The position numbers and the translations under genes were made by a program. From an uncultured Coriobacteriales bacterium (GTDB lineage Bacteria > Actinomycetota > Coriobacteriia > Coriobacteriales > UMGS124), in NCBI GenBank assembly GCA_934636245.1, contig CAKUAI010000013.1, forward strand, positions 57,304 through 121,303: DNA of 64,000 bases, given 5' to 3'. Positions 43,899-55,208 of the stretch are shown here, one piece after another; position 1 is the stretch's first letter, and each line of letters opens with the position of its first letter. The notes under the pieces are model-generated. The model did not search any database. It saw nothing but the letters and a program-made list of their open reading frames with translations, and was not told where the DNA came from.

Positions 43899-44108
43899 TT
43901 AGGCCGAAGGCTCGTCGGCGACGGCCTCCTCTTGAGGAGCCGTCTGGGCGATATCGACCTGCTCGACGGCCTCCATGCTCAGGCGCAGTGCCTCGTCGAG
44001 CAGGTCGAGGCTCCGCTCAATGGAGGAATCCTTCGACTTGACAGTATTGACAATCTCATCGAGGCGCGAGACAACCTCGCCGTAGCGGCTTGCGCTACTC
44101 AAGGCCAC
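43899..44108 (-). CDS. xseB: exodeoxyribonuclease VII small subunit
   Basis: 69 residues, the usual size. The family pattern is YGEVVSRLDEIVNTVKSKDS then IERSLDLLDEALRLSMEAVE, two helices forming a coiled hairpin. XseB binds XseA to make exonuclease VII. The acidic last 20 residues are not conserved. The start is uncertain: a GTG overlapping the nusB stop by 14 bases is chosen, and a TTG two codons later is an alternative. xseA, normally directly upstream, is missing here. Confidence 0.8.
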   Translation of the reverse strand: MALSSASRYGEVVSRLDEIVNTVKSKDSSIERSLDLLDEALRLSMEAVEQVDIAQTAPQEEAVADEPSA

Positions 44109-44688
44109 CGTCCACGACGGCCTCGTCATCGACGTCCTCGGCATCGTCCTCGATGTCGCCCTCGATCTCGTCGAGCTCATCGACGGAGTCGGCGGCTTCG
44201 GCAACCTCGGTGTCCTTCTGCTCGGCGGCAGCCTCGGCAACCTTGTTGGCCAGAACGGCCAGCGAAGCCCCGGGATTCTCCTGGGCCAGGCGAGCAACGT
44301 CGCCAAGGATGCCGTTCACGAAGTTGGAGGAGTCGTCGCCACCGTAGAGCTTGGAGATCTCGACGGCCTCGCTGATGGCAACGGAGACAGGCGTGTCGTC
44401 CTGCATGAACATCTCGAAGAGCGCCACAGCCATGATGGTGCGGTCGACGATGGGCATGCGCGAATAGCTCCAGCAGGTGGAGATGTTGTCAAGCATGCGC
44501 TCGATGGCAAGACGGTTGACCGCAACGCCGCGAGCAAGCTCCTCGGCGAAGGGGTCGACGGGGCCGTCTTCAAGCGCATAGGTACCATCGCGCAGCAGGT
44601 CGAACACATCGAGGCCCTGAATCTGGGCCTGGAAGAGAAGCTGAATGGCTTGGACGCGTGCGCGCGTGCGACCGGCGATTTTAGACAA
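44095..44688 (-). CDS. nusB: transcription antitermination factor NusB
   Basis: 197 residues. The helical NusB core (1-150) has RARVQAIQLLFQAQIQG at the start and PVSVAISEAVEISKLYG with SNFVNGILGDVARL at the end. With NusE it binds boxA RNA to help rRNA transcription. A strongly acidic tail (about 153-197, D and E rich) is added beyond the usual length of about 140. The start is TTG, 8 bases after GGAG. xseB overlaps its 3' end. Confidence 0.93.
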   Translation of the reverse strand: MSKIAGRTRARVQAIQLLFQAQIQGLDVFDLLRDGTYALEDGPVDPFAEELARGVAVNRLAIERMLDNISTCWSYSRMPIVDRTIMAVALFEMFMQDDTPVSVAISEAVEISKLYGGDDSSNFVNGILGDVARLAQENPGASLAVLANKVAEAAAEQKDTEVAEAADSVDELDEIEGDIEDDAEDVDDEAVVDGGLE

Positions 44689-44693
44689 GGGAC

Positions 44694-45056
44694 CTACTCC
44701 TTCGGGAACAGCAGCGAATCGATGTAGACGTTGACGGCAGCGACCTCAATGCCGACCTGGGACTCGACGGACTTGGCGATGAGCTCGCGCACAGACTGCG
44801 CAAGCGTCACGAACGAATAGCCGAAGAGCACCGCAAGATGGACGGTGATGTCGAGCTTGGAATCAACAATCTTAAGGGTAACGGCAGGAACGGCCGGGTC
44901 GGCCTTCCTCTGCGAGAAGAACGAGAAAAGACCGTTCAATTCGCCGGGCTGACCGACAGCGGCGACACCCTCAACCTTCTCAGCAGACAGGCGCACGATG
45001 GTCTCGACGACCTCCGGGGCAACAACAAGATCGTTTACGCGGATTTCCTCGTCCAT
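44694..45056 (-). CDS. Asp23/Gls24 family envelope protein (YqhY type)
   Basis: 120 residues. The Asp23 pattern is IVRLSAEKVEGVAAVGQ, followed by ITVHLAVLFGYSFVTLAQSVRELI and VNVYID. In Bacillus the equivalent gene, yqhY, lies between accC and nusB as here, and has been linked to acetyl-CoA carboxylase control. The start has AAGGGA upstream. The transcript probably begins at the TATAAT promoter at 45150. Confidence 0.9.
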   Translation of the reverse strand: MDEEIRVNDLVVAPEVVETIVRLSAEKVEGVAAVGQPGELNGLFSFFSQRKADPAVPAVTLKIVDSKLDITVHLAVLFGYSFVTLAQSVRELIAKSVESQVGIEVAAVNVYIDSLLFPKE

Positions 45057-45079
45057 GCTCGAGTCCCTTCATATACGAA

Positions 45080-45109
45080 AATCGCCCGCTTGATGCCAAG
45101 CGGGCGATT
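45080..45109 (-). terminator. hairpin after accC and in the asp23 leader
   Basis: AATCGCCCGCTTG / CAAGCGGGCGATT, a 13-bp perfect stem with a 4-base loop, followed by TTCG on the minus strand (TTTT including the stem end). It would stop accC transcripts but lies downstream of the inferred asp23 promoter, so it may attenuate that operon too. Confidence 0.8.
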
Positions 45110-45144
45110 GGTTGGACAATCATAGCGCATTCGGCATGCGCACG

Positions 45145-45150
45145 ATTATA
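45145..45150 (-). promoter_or_regulatory. -10 box of the asp23-nusB-xseB-dxs operon
   Basis: Perfect TATAAT. The -35 region (AGCGTTTC) is poor. It lies between accC and the hairpin at 45080-45109, so the hairpin would be inside the transcript. Confidence 0.45.
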
Positions 45151-45185
45151 GCCCCAAGACTGGCCGAAACGCTCTGCGCACAAAG

Positions 45186-46541
<1,356 letters not shown>

Positions 46542-46544
46542 CGG

Positions 46545-48431
<1,887 letters not shown>

Positions 48432-48513
48432 CGGCGCACCTCCTGAATGCAGAGCCTATGGAAGGCATCCCTTGCGTGACTTGGTTTTTAAGCCTTGGTA
48501 GGCGGGGATATTC

Positions 48514-48539
48514 AGTATAGGTACGGTTTGTTTCCAAAC
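48514..48539 (-). promoter_or_regulatory. promoter-like box and dyad before the carboxyltransferase gene
   Basis: TATACT (48519-48514) preceded by an inverted repeat GTTTG-4-CAAAC (48539-48526) that would cover the -35 region, as a repressor site might. The -35 box itself is weak. Confidence 0.35.
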
Positions 48540-48552
48540 GGCTCCATCCGGC

Positions 48553-49617
48553 TCAGCGGCGCGCTTTGAGCTTTGAAAAGACCTTTGTAGAGTGACTCTT
48601 CACAAATGAAATAAACTTGCCCTCTAGATACGTGAGACGAGGCATGCCCTTGCGCATGGGCCAGAGCATCAGGCGCATCATCGTGGAGCGAGGCTTTGTG
48701 AGCTCAAGCGCGGTACGGGCGTGGTCGGCCGTGATCATCTTCTCGATTTGAGCGCGCTTCTGCGCGGCGGGCAAGGTGCAATCCGAGCAGGTCACGTTCT
48801 CGACACAGCCCACGAGGCGCTCCGAGTAGCGGCGGTAGATCATCTCCATGCTGTCGGGATCGTCCACACCCCAGTGGCGGTACAGGTCGAGCATCCACTC
48901 GTGCTCTTCCTCGCGCTTCTCATACATCCCCTCGCGATAGCGAGCGGTCTCGCTCTCGGCGCGGGCGCGAATGAAGTGATAGTAGGGCTTTTCGGTAACG
49001 CCCACCTTCTTCACATCGCGCAGAACCGACAGGACAAAGGGGAAGTCGTCCCAGAACGTGGAGGGAAAACGCAGACCGTGCTCCTCGATGTAGCTGCGCA
49101 GATACAGCTTGTTCCATGGCGGATAGAACTGGTTCTTGTCAAAGAGGCGGTATGCCTGCTCATGAAACTCCTGCGGGGTGGAGAACACCTGGTCAGGAAC
49201 TTGCAGGACCTGTCGGAAACAATCCGTCTCAGCGTCGTCGCAATAGGTGTCGATGAAAAAGCCGCTCACCACGAGTTCCAAGGCATGCTTGTGCCCGAGA
49301 TTGTAGAGGTCCTCGAGCATCGAGGGCTCAGCCCAGTCGTCGGCGTCCACAAAGCACAGGTACTCACCGCGAGCATGGTTCATCGCAAGGTTGCGCGCGG
49401 CCGGAGCGCCAGCGTTTTCCTGGTGAAACACGCGCATGCGCACGTCACGGGAGGCATAGAGGTCCAAGATGCGGCCCGAGTCGTCGGGTGAGCCGTCGTC
49501 GACGCAGAGAAGCTCGATGTCGCGCAACGTTTGGCCCAGGATGCTCTCGACTGCGCGTCCCACGTACTTTTCCACGCCCCACACGGGCATGATCACCGAC
49601 ACTTTGGGTTGTTCCAT
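48553..49617 (-). CDS. GT2-family glycosyltransferase
   Basis: 354 residues with the GT-A fold in the first 220. SVIMPVWGVEKYVGRAVESI opens it, CVDDGSPDDSG holds the nucleotide-binding aspartates, and YLCFVDADDWAEP is the DXD-type metal site. No long membrane helix is present. The sugar and acceptor are unknown; such enzymes decorate cell-wall glycans, teichoic acids or capsules. It follows the LCP-like gene by 13 bases, which suggests a shared envelope role. Confidence 0.88.
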   Translation of the reverse strand: MEQPKVSVIMPVWGVEKYVGRAVESILGQTLRDIELLCVDDGSPDDSGRILDLYASRDVRMRVFHQENAGAPAARNLAMNHARGEYLCFVDADDWAEPSMLEDLYNLGHKHALELVVSGFFIDTYCDDAETDCFRQVLQVPDQVFSTPQEFHEQAYRLFDKNQFYPPWNKLYLRSYIEEHGLRFPSTFWDDFPFVLSVLRDVKKVGVTEKPYYHFIRARAESETARYREGMYEKREEEHEWMLDLYRHWGVDDPDSMEMIYRRYSERLVGCVENVTCSDCTLPAAQKRAQIEKMITADHARTALELTKPRSTMMRLMLWPMRKGMPRLTYLEGKFISFVKSHSTKVFSKLKARR

Positions 49618-49630
49618 CGCTGCGTCCGTT

Positions 49631-51046
49631 CTAGCCGTTCTGAATCACGATGTTGCCGAGCCAGTCGCGCTCGGGTTCGCCGTTGTCGTCGTAGACGGTA
49701 CCCTGGGGGTTGCCGTTCCAGTCGAGGAGCGCATCTCCGTTCTCGTCGTACTGCGTGCCCACAGGGTTGCCGTGGTCGTCGTAGTGCTGACCATAGAACA
49801 CCAGGTAGCCGTCGGCGTCGAAGTACAGCTGGTTAGCATCGTAGTTGGTGTAGACGGCACCCTGGGGGTTGCCCTTCTCGTCGAGAATGGGCACGCCGTT
49901 CTCGTCGTACTGCGTGCCGTAGTAATAGCCGTGCTCGTCGTACTTGACGTTGCTGAGGGCAAGCGACAGCGCCTGCTTGTAGGAGTCGGCCGAGGCGCGC
50001 TCCATGACGACGTCGCCGGCGCCCAGCGAAGTGGTGGGAACCGTGACGGTCTTCATGTTGGCCGTGCCCACGGCGCGCAGGCCGTCGCAGAGCTCTTTGA
50101 GGCTCTCCGGGCTCAGGTTCGTGCGAACGCGGCCGAGCATGTCCTCTTTGTCAAAGACCGAGGCGTCGTTCGAGCTGCCGTCGAGGTAGGCGTTGATGCG
50201 GGCGTATTCCTCTTCGTCGCAGCAGACGACGTTGTACAGGCGCACGTCGAGCTCGTCGCAGATGGCCTGCAGGGTCCTCGTGATGTTCTGCGTCTGCTTG
50301 AGGGTCTCAGACAGCGTGTAGTAGTTCTTGGAATAGGCGCTGTAAGGCGTCACGTACAGGTCGGCAGGCATATCGATGCGCGTCGCCGAAGTAACGCCCG
50401 ACACAGCCTTGTCCGTGCGATACATGACAACCTGGGAAAGGTCGCCGATTGTGGCCTCGTTTGTAGGCGTGGAGGTCACAAAGAAGACGGTGTAGTAGCC
50501 GCCGTCCTTGGCCGGGGTGAGAGAAAGCGCGCCGTCATATCCCGTGGTGCCGATGAGGGCCTCCTGGGCATACTCGGTGGAGACGGCCTGGGAGTGGGCA
50601 TACGCATAGACCACGCCGCCGCAGATGACGGCAAGTGCGGCAAGGGGCGCGACAAGGTTGAACAGCTTGTTCGAAGGGTACGGCGCGAACATGGCGCGAC
50701 CGCTCTTGTGCTCAAAGTGGCGCTGGCCCATGGCGGTGCCCAGGCGCGGTGAGCGGCCGTCGGCACGAGAGATGCGACGAGGGCCGCCCTTGATGACGAC
50801 GGGCTTGTCGAAGGTCTGGCCAGCAGGCGCCGCAGACGCAGGCGCAGGCGCGCCCTCGGCAGGCTGGTCGGTCGTCGACGGCGTCGAGAAGTCGACGATT
50901 GTCGCAAAGTCGTCAGTCTGCAACTCCTGAGGCTGCTCGGCGGCCGGCTCGGGGGTGTTTTGAGCCTCTGCGGCGGGGGCGACACCCATCACCTTGAGAA
51001 ACTCAAGCGTGCCGTCACCGGTGGAGAACGTATCATCCTGCGCCAT
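49631..51046 (-). CDS. LCP-like membrane protein with C-terminal Y-D-x-x-G repeats, function unknown
   Basis: 471 residues. A Pro/Ala-rich cytoplasmic tail (1-125) is followed by one membrane helix (LVAPLAALAVICGGVVYAYA, about 131-150). The outer domain to about residue 360 resembles a worn LytR-CpsA-Psr fold: IDMPADLYVTP stands where S-I-P-R-D-x-Y-V is expected, with the catalytic Arg replaced by Ala, and ICDELDVRLYNVV resembles the following helix. The last 105 residues are repeats of the kind YDENGVPILDEKGNPQGAVY and YDENGDALLDWNGNPQGTVY, rich in Tyr, Asp, Gly. Followed by a glycosyltransferase gene. Confidence 0.65.
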   Translation of the reverse strand: MAQDDTFSTGDGTLEFLKVMGVAPAAEAQNTPEPAAEQPQELQTDDFATIVDFSTPSTTDQPAEGAPAPASAAPAGQTFDKPVVIKGGPRRISRADGRSPRLGTAMGQRHFEHKSGRAMFAPYPSNKLFNLVAPLAALAVICGGVVYAYAHSQAVSTEYAQEALIGTTGYDGALSLTPAKDGGYYTVFFVTSTPTNEATIGDLSQVVMYRTDKAVSGVTSATRIDMPADLYVTPYSAYSKNYYTLSETLKQTQNITRTLQAICDELDVRLYNVVCCDEEEYARINAYLDGSSNDASVFDKEDMLGRVRTNLSPESLKELCDGLRAVGTANMKTVTVPTTSLGAGDVVMERASADSYKQALSLALSNVKYDEHGYYYGTQYDENGVPILDEKGNPQGAVYTNYDANQLYFDADGYLVFYGQHYDDHGNPVGTQYDENGDALLDWNGNPQGTVYDDNGEPERDWLGNIVIQNG

Positions 51047-51112
51047 GCAAACTCTCTTTCGTCGACCGTAAAACTAAGACGCGCCCTGTGAAACGCTGAT
51101 TTTAGCAGCAAG

Positions 51113-51146
51113 CACGTCTGCGGACCCGCGAGGGCCCGCAGACGTG
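51113..51146 (-). terminator. pheT terminator
   Basis: CACGTCTGCGG pairs with CCGCAGACGTG around an inner 12-base stem-loop. The sequence after it on the minus strand is CTTGCTGC, so the U run is poor; the stem is very stable. Confidence 0.75.
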
Positions 51147-51162
51147 TTGGCATCGTGAACGA

Positions 51163-53628
51163 CTACATGCCCCTGACGACGGCGCCGGTGGCGCGGCAGG
51201 TCTTCTCCACGACGCGCTTGTGCACGGCCTCGGCCTCCTCGGAGGTCATCGTGCGGCCCTCGGCACGGTACGTCAGAGAGAACGCCATCGACTTCTTGCC
51301 GACGCCCACGCGCACCGGGTCGCGGTAGACGTCGAAGAGGCGCACGCTCTCGAGGTTCTTGCCCGCGGCGCTCGTGATGACCTGCTCAAGGCGCTCACAG
51401 GTCACCTCTTCATCCACCGTAAGGGCGAGGTCCATCGCAACCGAGGGAAGCGTGGGAACGTCCTTGTAGACGATGCGGGAGCTGGCAAGCTTGAGCAGCT
51501 GCTCAAGGTCGAGCTCAAAGGCGCACACAGGGGCCTCGACCTCATAGTTTGCAAGCGAGCGAGGGTGCAGCTCGCACACCCAGCCAAGCACGGTGCCGCC
51601 GGAGAGCACCTCAGCCACACGACCGGGCTGCGCGAAGGCGTAGGCGGCGGGCTCGGCTGCACGCCAACGGATCTTCTCAATGCGAAGAGCGGCGAGCAGG
51701 CGCTCGACGACACCCTTGGCGTCAAAGAAGTCCAGGTTGGGATAGGAGGCGTTCCAAGCGTCGTCGGCCCACTTGCCGGCCATGACGCCCGCCGCGTAGC
51801 GGCGCTCCTTGGGCTGGGCCTTGCCGGGACGGCCAAAGTACACGCGGCCCATCTCATAGAGGGCGACGTTCTTCACGCCGCGGTTGTGGTTGTTGGCGAC
51901 GCTGCGCAGAAGACCGGGGATGAGGCTGCGGCGCATGACGGTCCAGTCGCTCGACATGGGGCGCATGAGGCGCACGGGGATGCCGCGACCCTCCTCGCTC
52001 ATGCCGAGGCGCTCAAGGTCGTCGTCGGCCACGAAGTTGTAGTTGATGGCCTCGTTGAGGCTGCAGGAGCGCAGGACCTCGCCCACCTTGCGCTCAAGGC
52101 GCTGCTCGAGCGTGAGGCCGCCCATGTGGTTGCGCGCGGCCGGCAGGGTTGCCTCGATGCTGCCCTCGCCCCACAGGCGCACGACCTCCTCGTACAGGTC
52201 GATCTCGCGGGTGAGGTCGGGACGGAACGTCGGGGCCACGACGTCGAACACGTGGGCCTCACCGGAGTCGGACACCTTGCAGCCCAGACGCACGAGGGAG
52301 TTCTTGGCGAACTCGTCGGTGATGGGGGCGCCCATCATGGCACGCAGACGCTCGCAGCGCAGCTTGAGCTCGACGGCGGGCTTGGGAGCCGGGTAGCAGT
52401 CCACGGCGCCGCGCGCCACGCTGCCGCCGCACACCTGGGCGAACAGTGCTGCGGCGACGTCGGCCACCCAAGCACAGCCCTCGGCGTCGACAATGCGCTC
52501 GTAGCGCATGGCAGCCTCGGAGAAGAGCTGCAGGTTGCGGCTCGTGCGCGAAGTGTGGCCGTTGCTGAACGCGGCGCTCTCGAGCAGGACGTCGACGGTG
52601 GTGTCGTCGATCTCGGAGTCCTGGCCGCCCATGACGCCGGCAAGGGCGATGGGGGTCTTGCCGTCATCGGTGATGAGCGCCATGTCGGAGGTCAGCTCGC
52701 GCTCCTGGCCGTCGAGCGTGGTGAGCTTCTCGCCGTCGTGGGCGGCGCGCACGACGATGTGGGCGCGGCCGTCGGCGTCGCGCGTGAGCTTGCCCAGGTC
52801 GAAGGCATGCAGGGGCTGGCCGGTGAGGTACATCACGTAGTTCGTGACATCGACCACGTTGTTGATGGGGCGCGAACCGGCGGCGATGACGCGCTTGGCA
52901 AGCCATTCGGGGCTGGGGGCGATCTTCACGCCGGAGATGACGCGGGCGACGTAGCGGGAGCACAGCTCAGGGTCGTCGATCTTCACGTCGACCAGGGCGT
53001 TGGCGTCGCGGTCGTCCTCGACAAGCTCGGGCAGCTCGATGTGGGTGTCGCGGTCCAGCACCGCACCGGTCTCGCGGGCCATGCCGATCATCGACAGGCA
53101 GTCGGGACGGTTGGGCGTGATCTCGCAGTCGACCACGATGTCGGTCTGGCCGGTGTACTGGCCCAAGGGCATGCCCACAGGGGCATCGGGGGGAAGAATC
53201 CAGATGCCGTCGTGGTCAGAGCCCATGCCCAGCTCGCGCTTGGAGCAGTTCATGCCGCAGGACTCCACGCCACGCAGCTTGCTCTTCTTGATCTTGACGT
53301 CACCGGGCAGCTCGGCGCCGACCATGGCAACGACGATGTGGTCGCCCTCGTTGAAGTTCTGAGCGCCGCACACGACCTGCAGTGGCACAGGGTTGCCCTG
53401 CCCGTCGACATTGGCAGCACCCACGCTCACCTTGGTGACCCACATGTGGTCAGAATCCGGATGGGGCTTCTTCTCGAGCACCACGCCGGTCACGACGTGG
53501 TCGAAGCCCTCGCCCACCTTGTCGACGGCCTCGACCTCGGTACCCGTGCGGGTGTATTCCTCTACAAGCTCGGCCACGTTGTCGGGAACGTCGACCATAG
53601 TCTTGAGCCATTCATATGAAACGCGCAT
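51163..53628 (-). CDS. pheT: phenylalanyl-tRNA synthetase beta subunit
   Basis: 821 residues. The N-terminal EMAP/tRBD domain (about 40-155) holds KPHPDSDHMWVTKVSVG and LRGVESCGMNCSKRELGM. B5, B3/4 editing and the class II-like core follow, and the last 90 residues are the ferredoxin-fold anticodon domain (FSLTYRAEGRTMTSEEAEAV). It forms the alpha2-beta2 enzyme with PheS. The start has GAGAGGAG upstream, 69 bases after pheS, with a hairpin in between. Confidence 0.96.
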   Translation of the reverse strand: MRVSYEWLKTMVDVPDNVAELVEEYTRTGTEVEAVDKVGEGFDHVVTGVVLEKKPHPDSDHMWVTKVSVGAANVDGQGNPVPLQVVCGAQNFNEGDHIVVAMVGAELPGDVKIKKSKLRGVESCGMNCSKRELGMGSDHDGIWILPPDAPVGMPLGQYTGQTDIVVDCEITPNRPDCLSMIGMARETGAVLDRDTHIELPELVEDDRDANALVDVKIDDPELCSRYVARVISGVKIAPSPEWLAKRVIAAGSRPINNVVDVTNYVMYLTGQPLHAFDLGKLTRDADGRAHIVVRAAHDGEKLTTLDGQERELTSDMALITDDGKTPIALAGVMGGQDSEIDDTTVDVLLESAAFSNGHTSRTSRNLQLFSEAAMRYERIVDAEGCAWVADVAAALFAQVCGGSVARGAVDCYPAPKPAVELKLRCERLRAMMGAPITDEFAKNSLVRLGCKVSDSGEAHVFDVVAPTFRPDLTREIDLYEEVVRLWGEGSIEATLPAARNHMGGLTLEQRLERKVGEVLRSCSLNEAINYNFVADDDLERLGMSEEGRGIPVRLMRPMSSDWTVMRRSLIPGLLRSVANNHNRGVKNVALYEMGRVYFGRPGKAQPKERRYAAGVMAGKWADDAWNASYPNLDFFDAKGVVERLLAALRIEKIRWRAAEPAAYAFAQPGRVAEVLSGGTVLGWVCELHPRSLANYEVEAPVCAFELDLEQLLKLASSRIVYKDVPTLPSVAMDLALTVDEEVTCERLEQVITSAAGKNLESVRLFDVYRDPVRVGVGKKSMAFSLTYRAEGRTMTSEEAEAVHKRVVEKTCRATGAVVRGM

Positions 53629-53668
53629 GTTGGATGCGACTCCTCTCGTATATACGCTACGGCGCTAT

Positions 53669-53689
53669 GCGATGCCGTGCGGGCATCGC
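53669..53689 (-). other. intercistronic hairpin between pheS and pheT
   Basis: GCGATGCC / GGCATCGC, an 8-bp perfect stem with a 5-base loop, and no U run. A message-processing or translation-balancing element is possible. Confidence 0.5.
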
Positions 53690-53697
53690 CGGCGAAA

Positions 53698-54774
53698 CTA
53701 GAACTGCTTCAGGAAGCGCATATCGCCCTCTACGAGCATGCGCAGGTCGGGCAGGTCGTAACGCAGGCATGCGACGCGCTCCACGCCGATGCCGAAGGCG
53801 AATCCCGAATATTCCTCGGGATCGATGTTGCCGTAGCGCAGCACGTTGGGGTCGACCATGCCGCAGCCGAGGATCTCAAGCCAACCGGTGTTCTTGCAGA
53901 AGCGGCAACCCTCACCGTGGCACACGCCGCACGACACGTCCACCTCGCAGGAAGGCTCGGTGAAGGGGAAGAAGTGCGGGCGGTAGCGCGTCTTGCGCTC
54001 GGGGCCGAACATGGCGCGAATGAAGGCGTCGAGCGTGCCCTTGAGGTCGCCGAACGTGATGCCCTTGTCGACGACGAGGCCCTCCACCTGGTGGAATTGG
54101 GGCAGGTGGCAGGGATCGGCTGCGTCGGGACGGAAGACGTTGCCCGGGGCGATCATGTAGATCGGCGGCTTCTGCGCCTGCATGGTGTGCACCTGCACGC
54201 CGGAAGTCTGGGTGCGCAGCAGCACATTGGACTCGCCAATGACACCCGTGGTGGCCTGGCCGTCGGCGCCGTCGGACTCGTCCACGACGTAGAACGTGTC
54301 GCGAGCCGAGCGGCTGGGGTGATCGGGAGGCGTGTTGAGCGCGGTGAAGTTGAAGTACTCGGTCTCGATGCGCGGACCGTCCTCGACGGTGTAGCCGATG
54401 GCCGCGAAGAAGTCCTCCATCTCCTCGATGATGGAGGAGATGATGTGCTCGTGGCCCTGAGGCATGGCGCGACCGGGCAGCGTCACGTCGACGGCCTCGG
54501 CAGCCATGCGAGCCTCGAGCTCGGCAGCGGCAAGGGTGGCCCTGCGGGCCTCGAGCGCGGCCTCAAAACGGTCGCGCACCTCGTTGGCGAGCTTGCCCAC
54601 CTGGGGGCGCTCCTCGGGGCTCAGTTTGCCCATGGACTTAAGGACGGCCGTGAGCTCGCCCTTCTTGCCGGCGACGGCAACGCGGACCTCATCGAGGGCC
54701 TTGAGGTCGCCCGCAGCCTCGACCGAGGCCAGGGCGCGCTCGGCGATGCCCTGCAAATCGTCGAAAACAGACAT
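53698..54774 (-). CDS. pheS: phenylalanyl-tRNA synthetase alpha subunit
   Basis: 358 residues. An N-terminal coiled-coil tRNA-binding part (1-95) is followed by the class II core: motif 1 near HEHIISSIIEEMEDFFAAIGY, the block FRPDAADPCHLPQFHQVEGLV, and motif 3 GFAFGIGVERVACLRYDLPDLRM. Cysteines (VSCGVCHGEGCRFCK) form the zinc-like cluster seen in many bacterial PheS proteins. The start has AAGGGA 6 bases upstream. Expression is controlled by the T-box upstream. Confidence 0.97.
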   Translation of the reverse strand: MSVFDDLQGIAERALASVEAAGDLKALDEVRVAVAGKKGELTAVLKSMGKLSPEERPQVGKLANEVRDRFEAALEARRATLAAAELEARMAAEAVDVTLPGRAMPQGHEHIISSIIEEMEDFFAAIGYTVEDGPRIETEYFNFTALNTPPDHPSRSARDTFYVVDESDGADGQATTGVIGESNVLLRTQTSGVQVHTMQAQKPPIYMIAPGNVFRPDAADPCHLPQFHQVEGLVVDKGITFGDLKGTLDAFIRAMFGPERKTRYRPHFFPFTEPSCEVDVSCGVCHGEGCRFCKNTGWLEILGCGMVDPNVLRYGNIDPEEYSGFAFGIGVERVACLRYDLPDLRMLVEGDMRFLKQF

Positions 54775-54800
54775 GCAGATCCCTTCGTTTCAGGCCAGAA

Positions 54801-55105
54801 ACGAAAAATCCGTCCCTGGCGACGTGTTCGCTCAAGGACGGATTGGACCGCGGTACCACCTTGATTGGCCCGACGGCTGTTTGTCCGCCGAAGCCCGCTC
54901 TTTGAGGCCCTGTGACGTGGCGCCAGACGGCTCCCCTACTTGGCCCACCGGCGCATATGACACCGGATGCCGTTCAGTTCGCAGCTCGTGGAGTGAACTC
55001 CCACGCCTTACCTGTTAGCGGGCTTCCAGCCAAATGGCCCGCCTCTCTGGAACAGCCGTTTGCGGCGCGAGACCTCTCCGTCATCGCTTGTGGGGCATAG
55101 GGTAG
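54801..55105 (-). promoter_or_regulatory. T-box leader for tRNA-Phe controlling pheST
   Basis: This 434-base gap holds a full T-box. Stem I shows the AGAGAG...GCTGGAAGCCCGC region. The likely specifier is UUC (Phe), read at 54997-54995 in GGAGTTCACTCC. The T-box sequence GGTGGTACCGCG is at 54860-54849. A terminator (AATCCGTCC / GGACGGATT, then TTTTT) spans 54844-54804, sharing its left arm with the antiterminator. Uncharged tRNA-Phe would stabilise the antiterminator and turn on pheST. Confidence 0.95.
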
Positions 55106-55208
55106 CGCAAAAGGCTGGAGCAAACAGGCATGGCAAGCAAAAACGCAAACACAGCACGGGGCTGAGGAGCATGAAAGCGAGGAGCACGGAGCCAAGGAGC
55201 ATGCGGCC

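Noticed and set aside
51220..53619. 799-codon open frame on the plus strand opposite pheT
   Set aside because: Same reason; pheT is complete with all domains and the antisense product resembles no protein family.
55008..55202. 64-codon hydrophobic minus-strand frame before pheS
   Set aside because: It runs into T-box stem I, has a poor ribosome site and no support from homology; mentioned only as a possible leader peptide.
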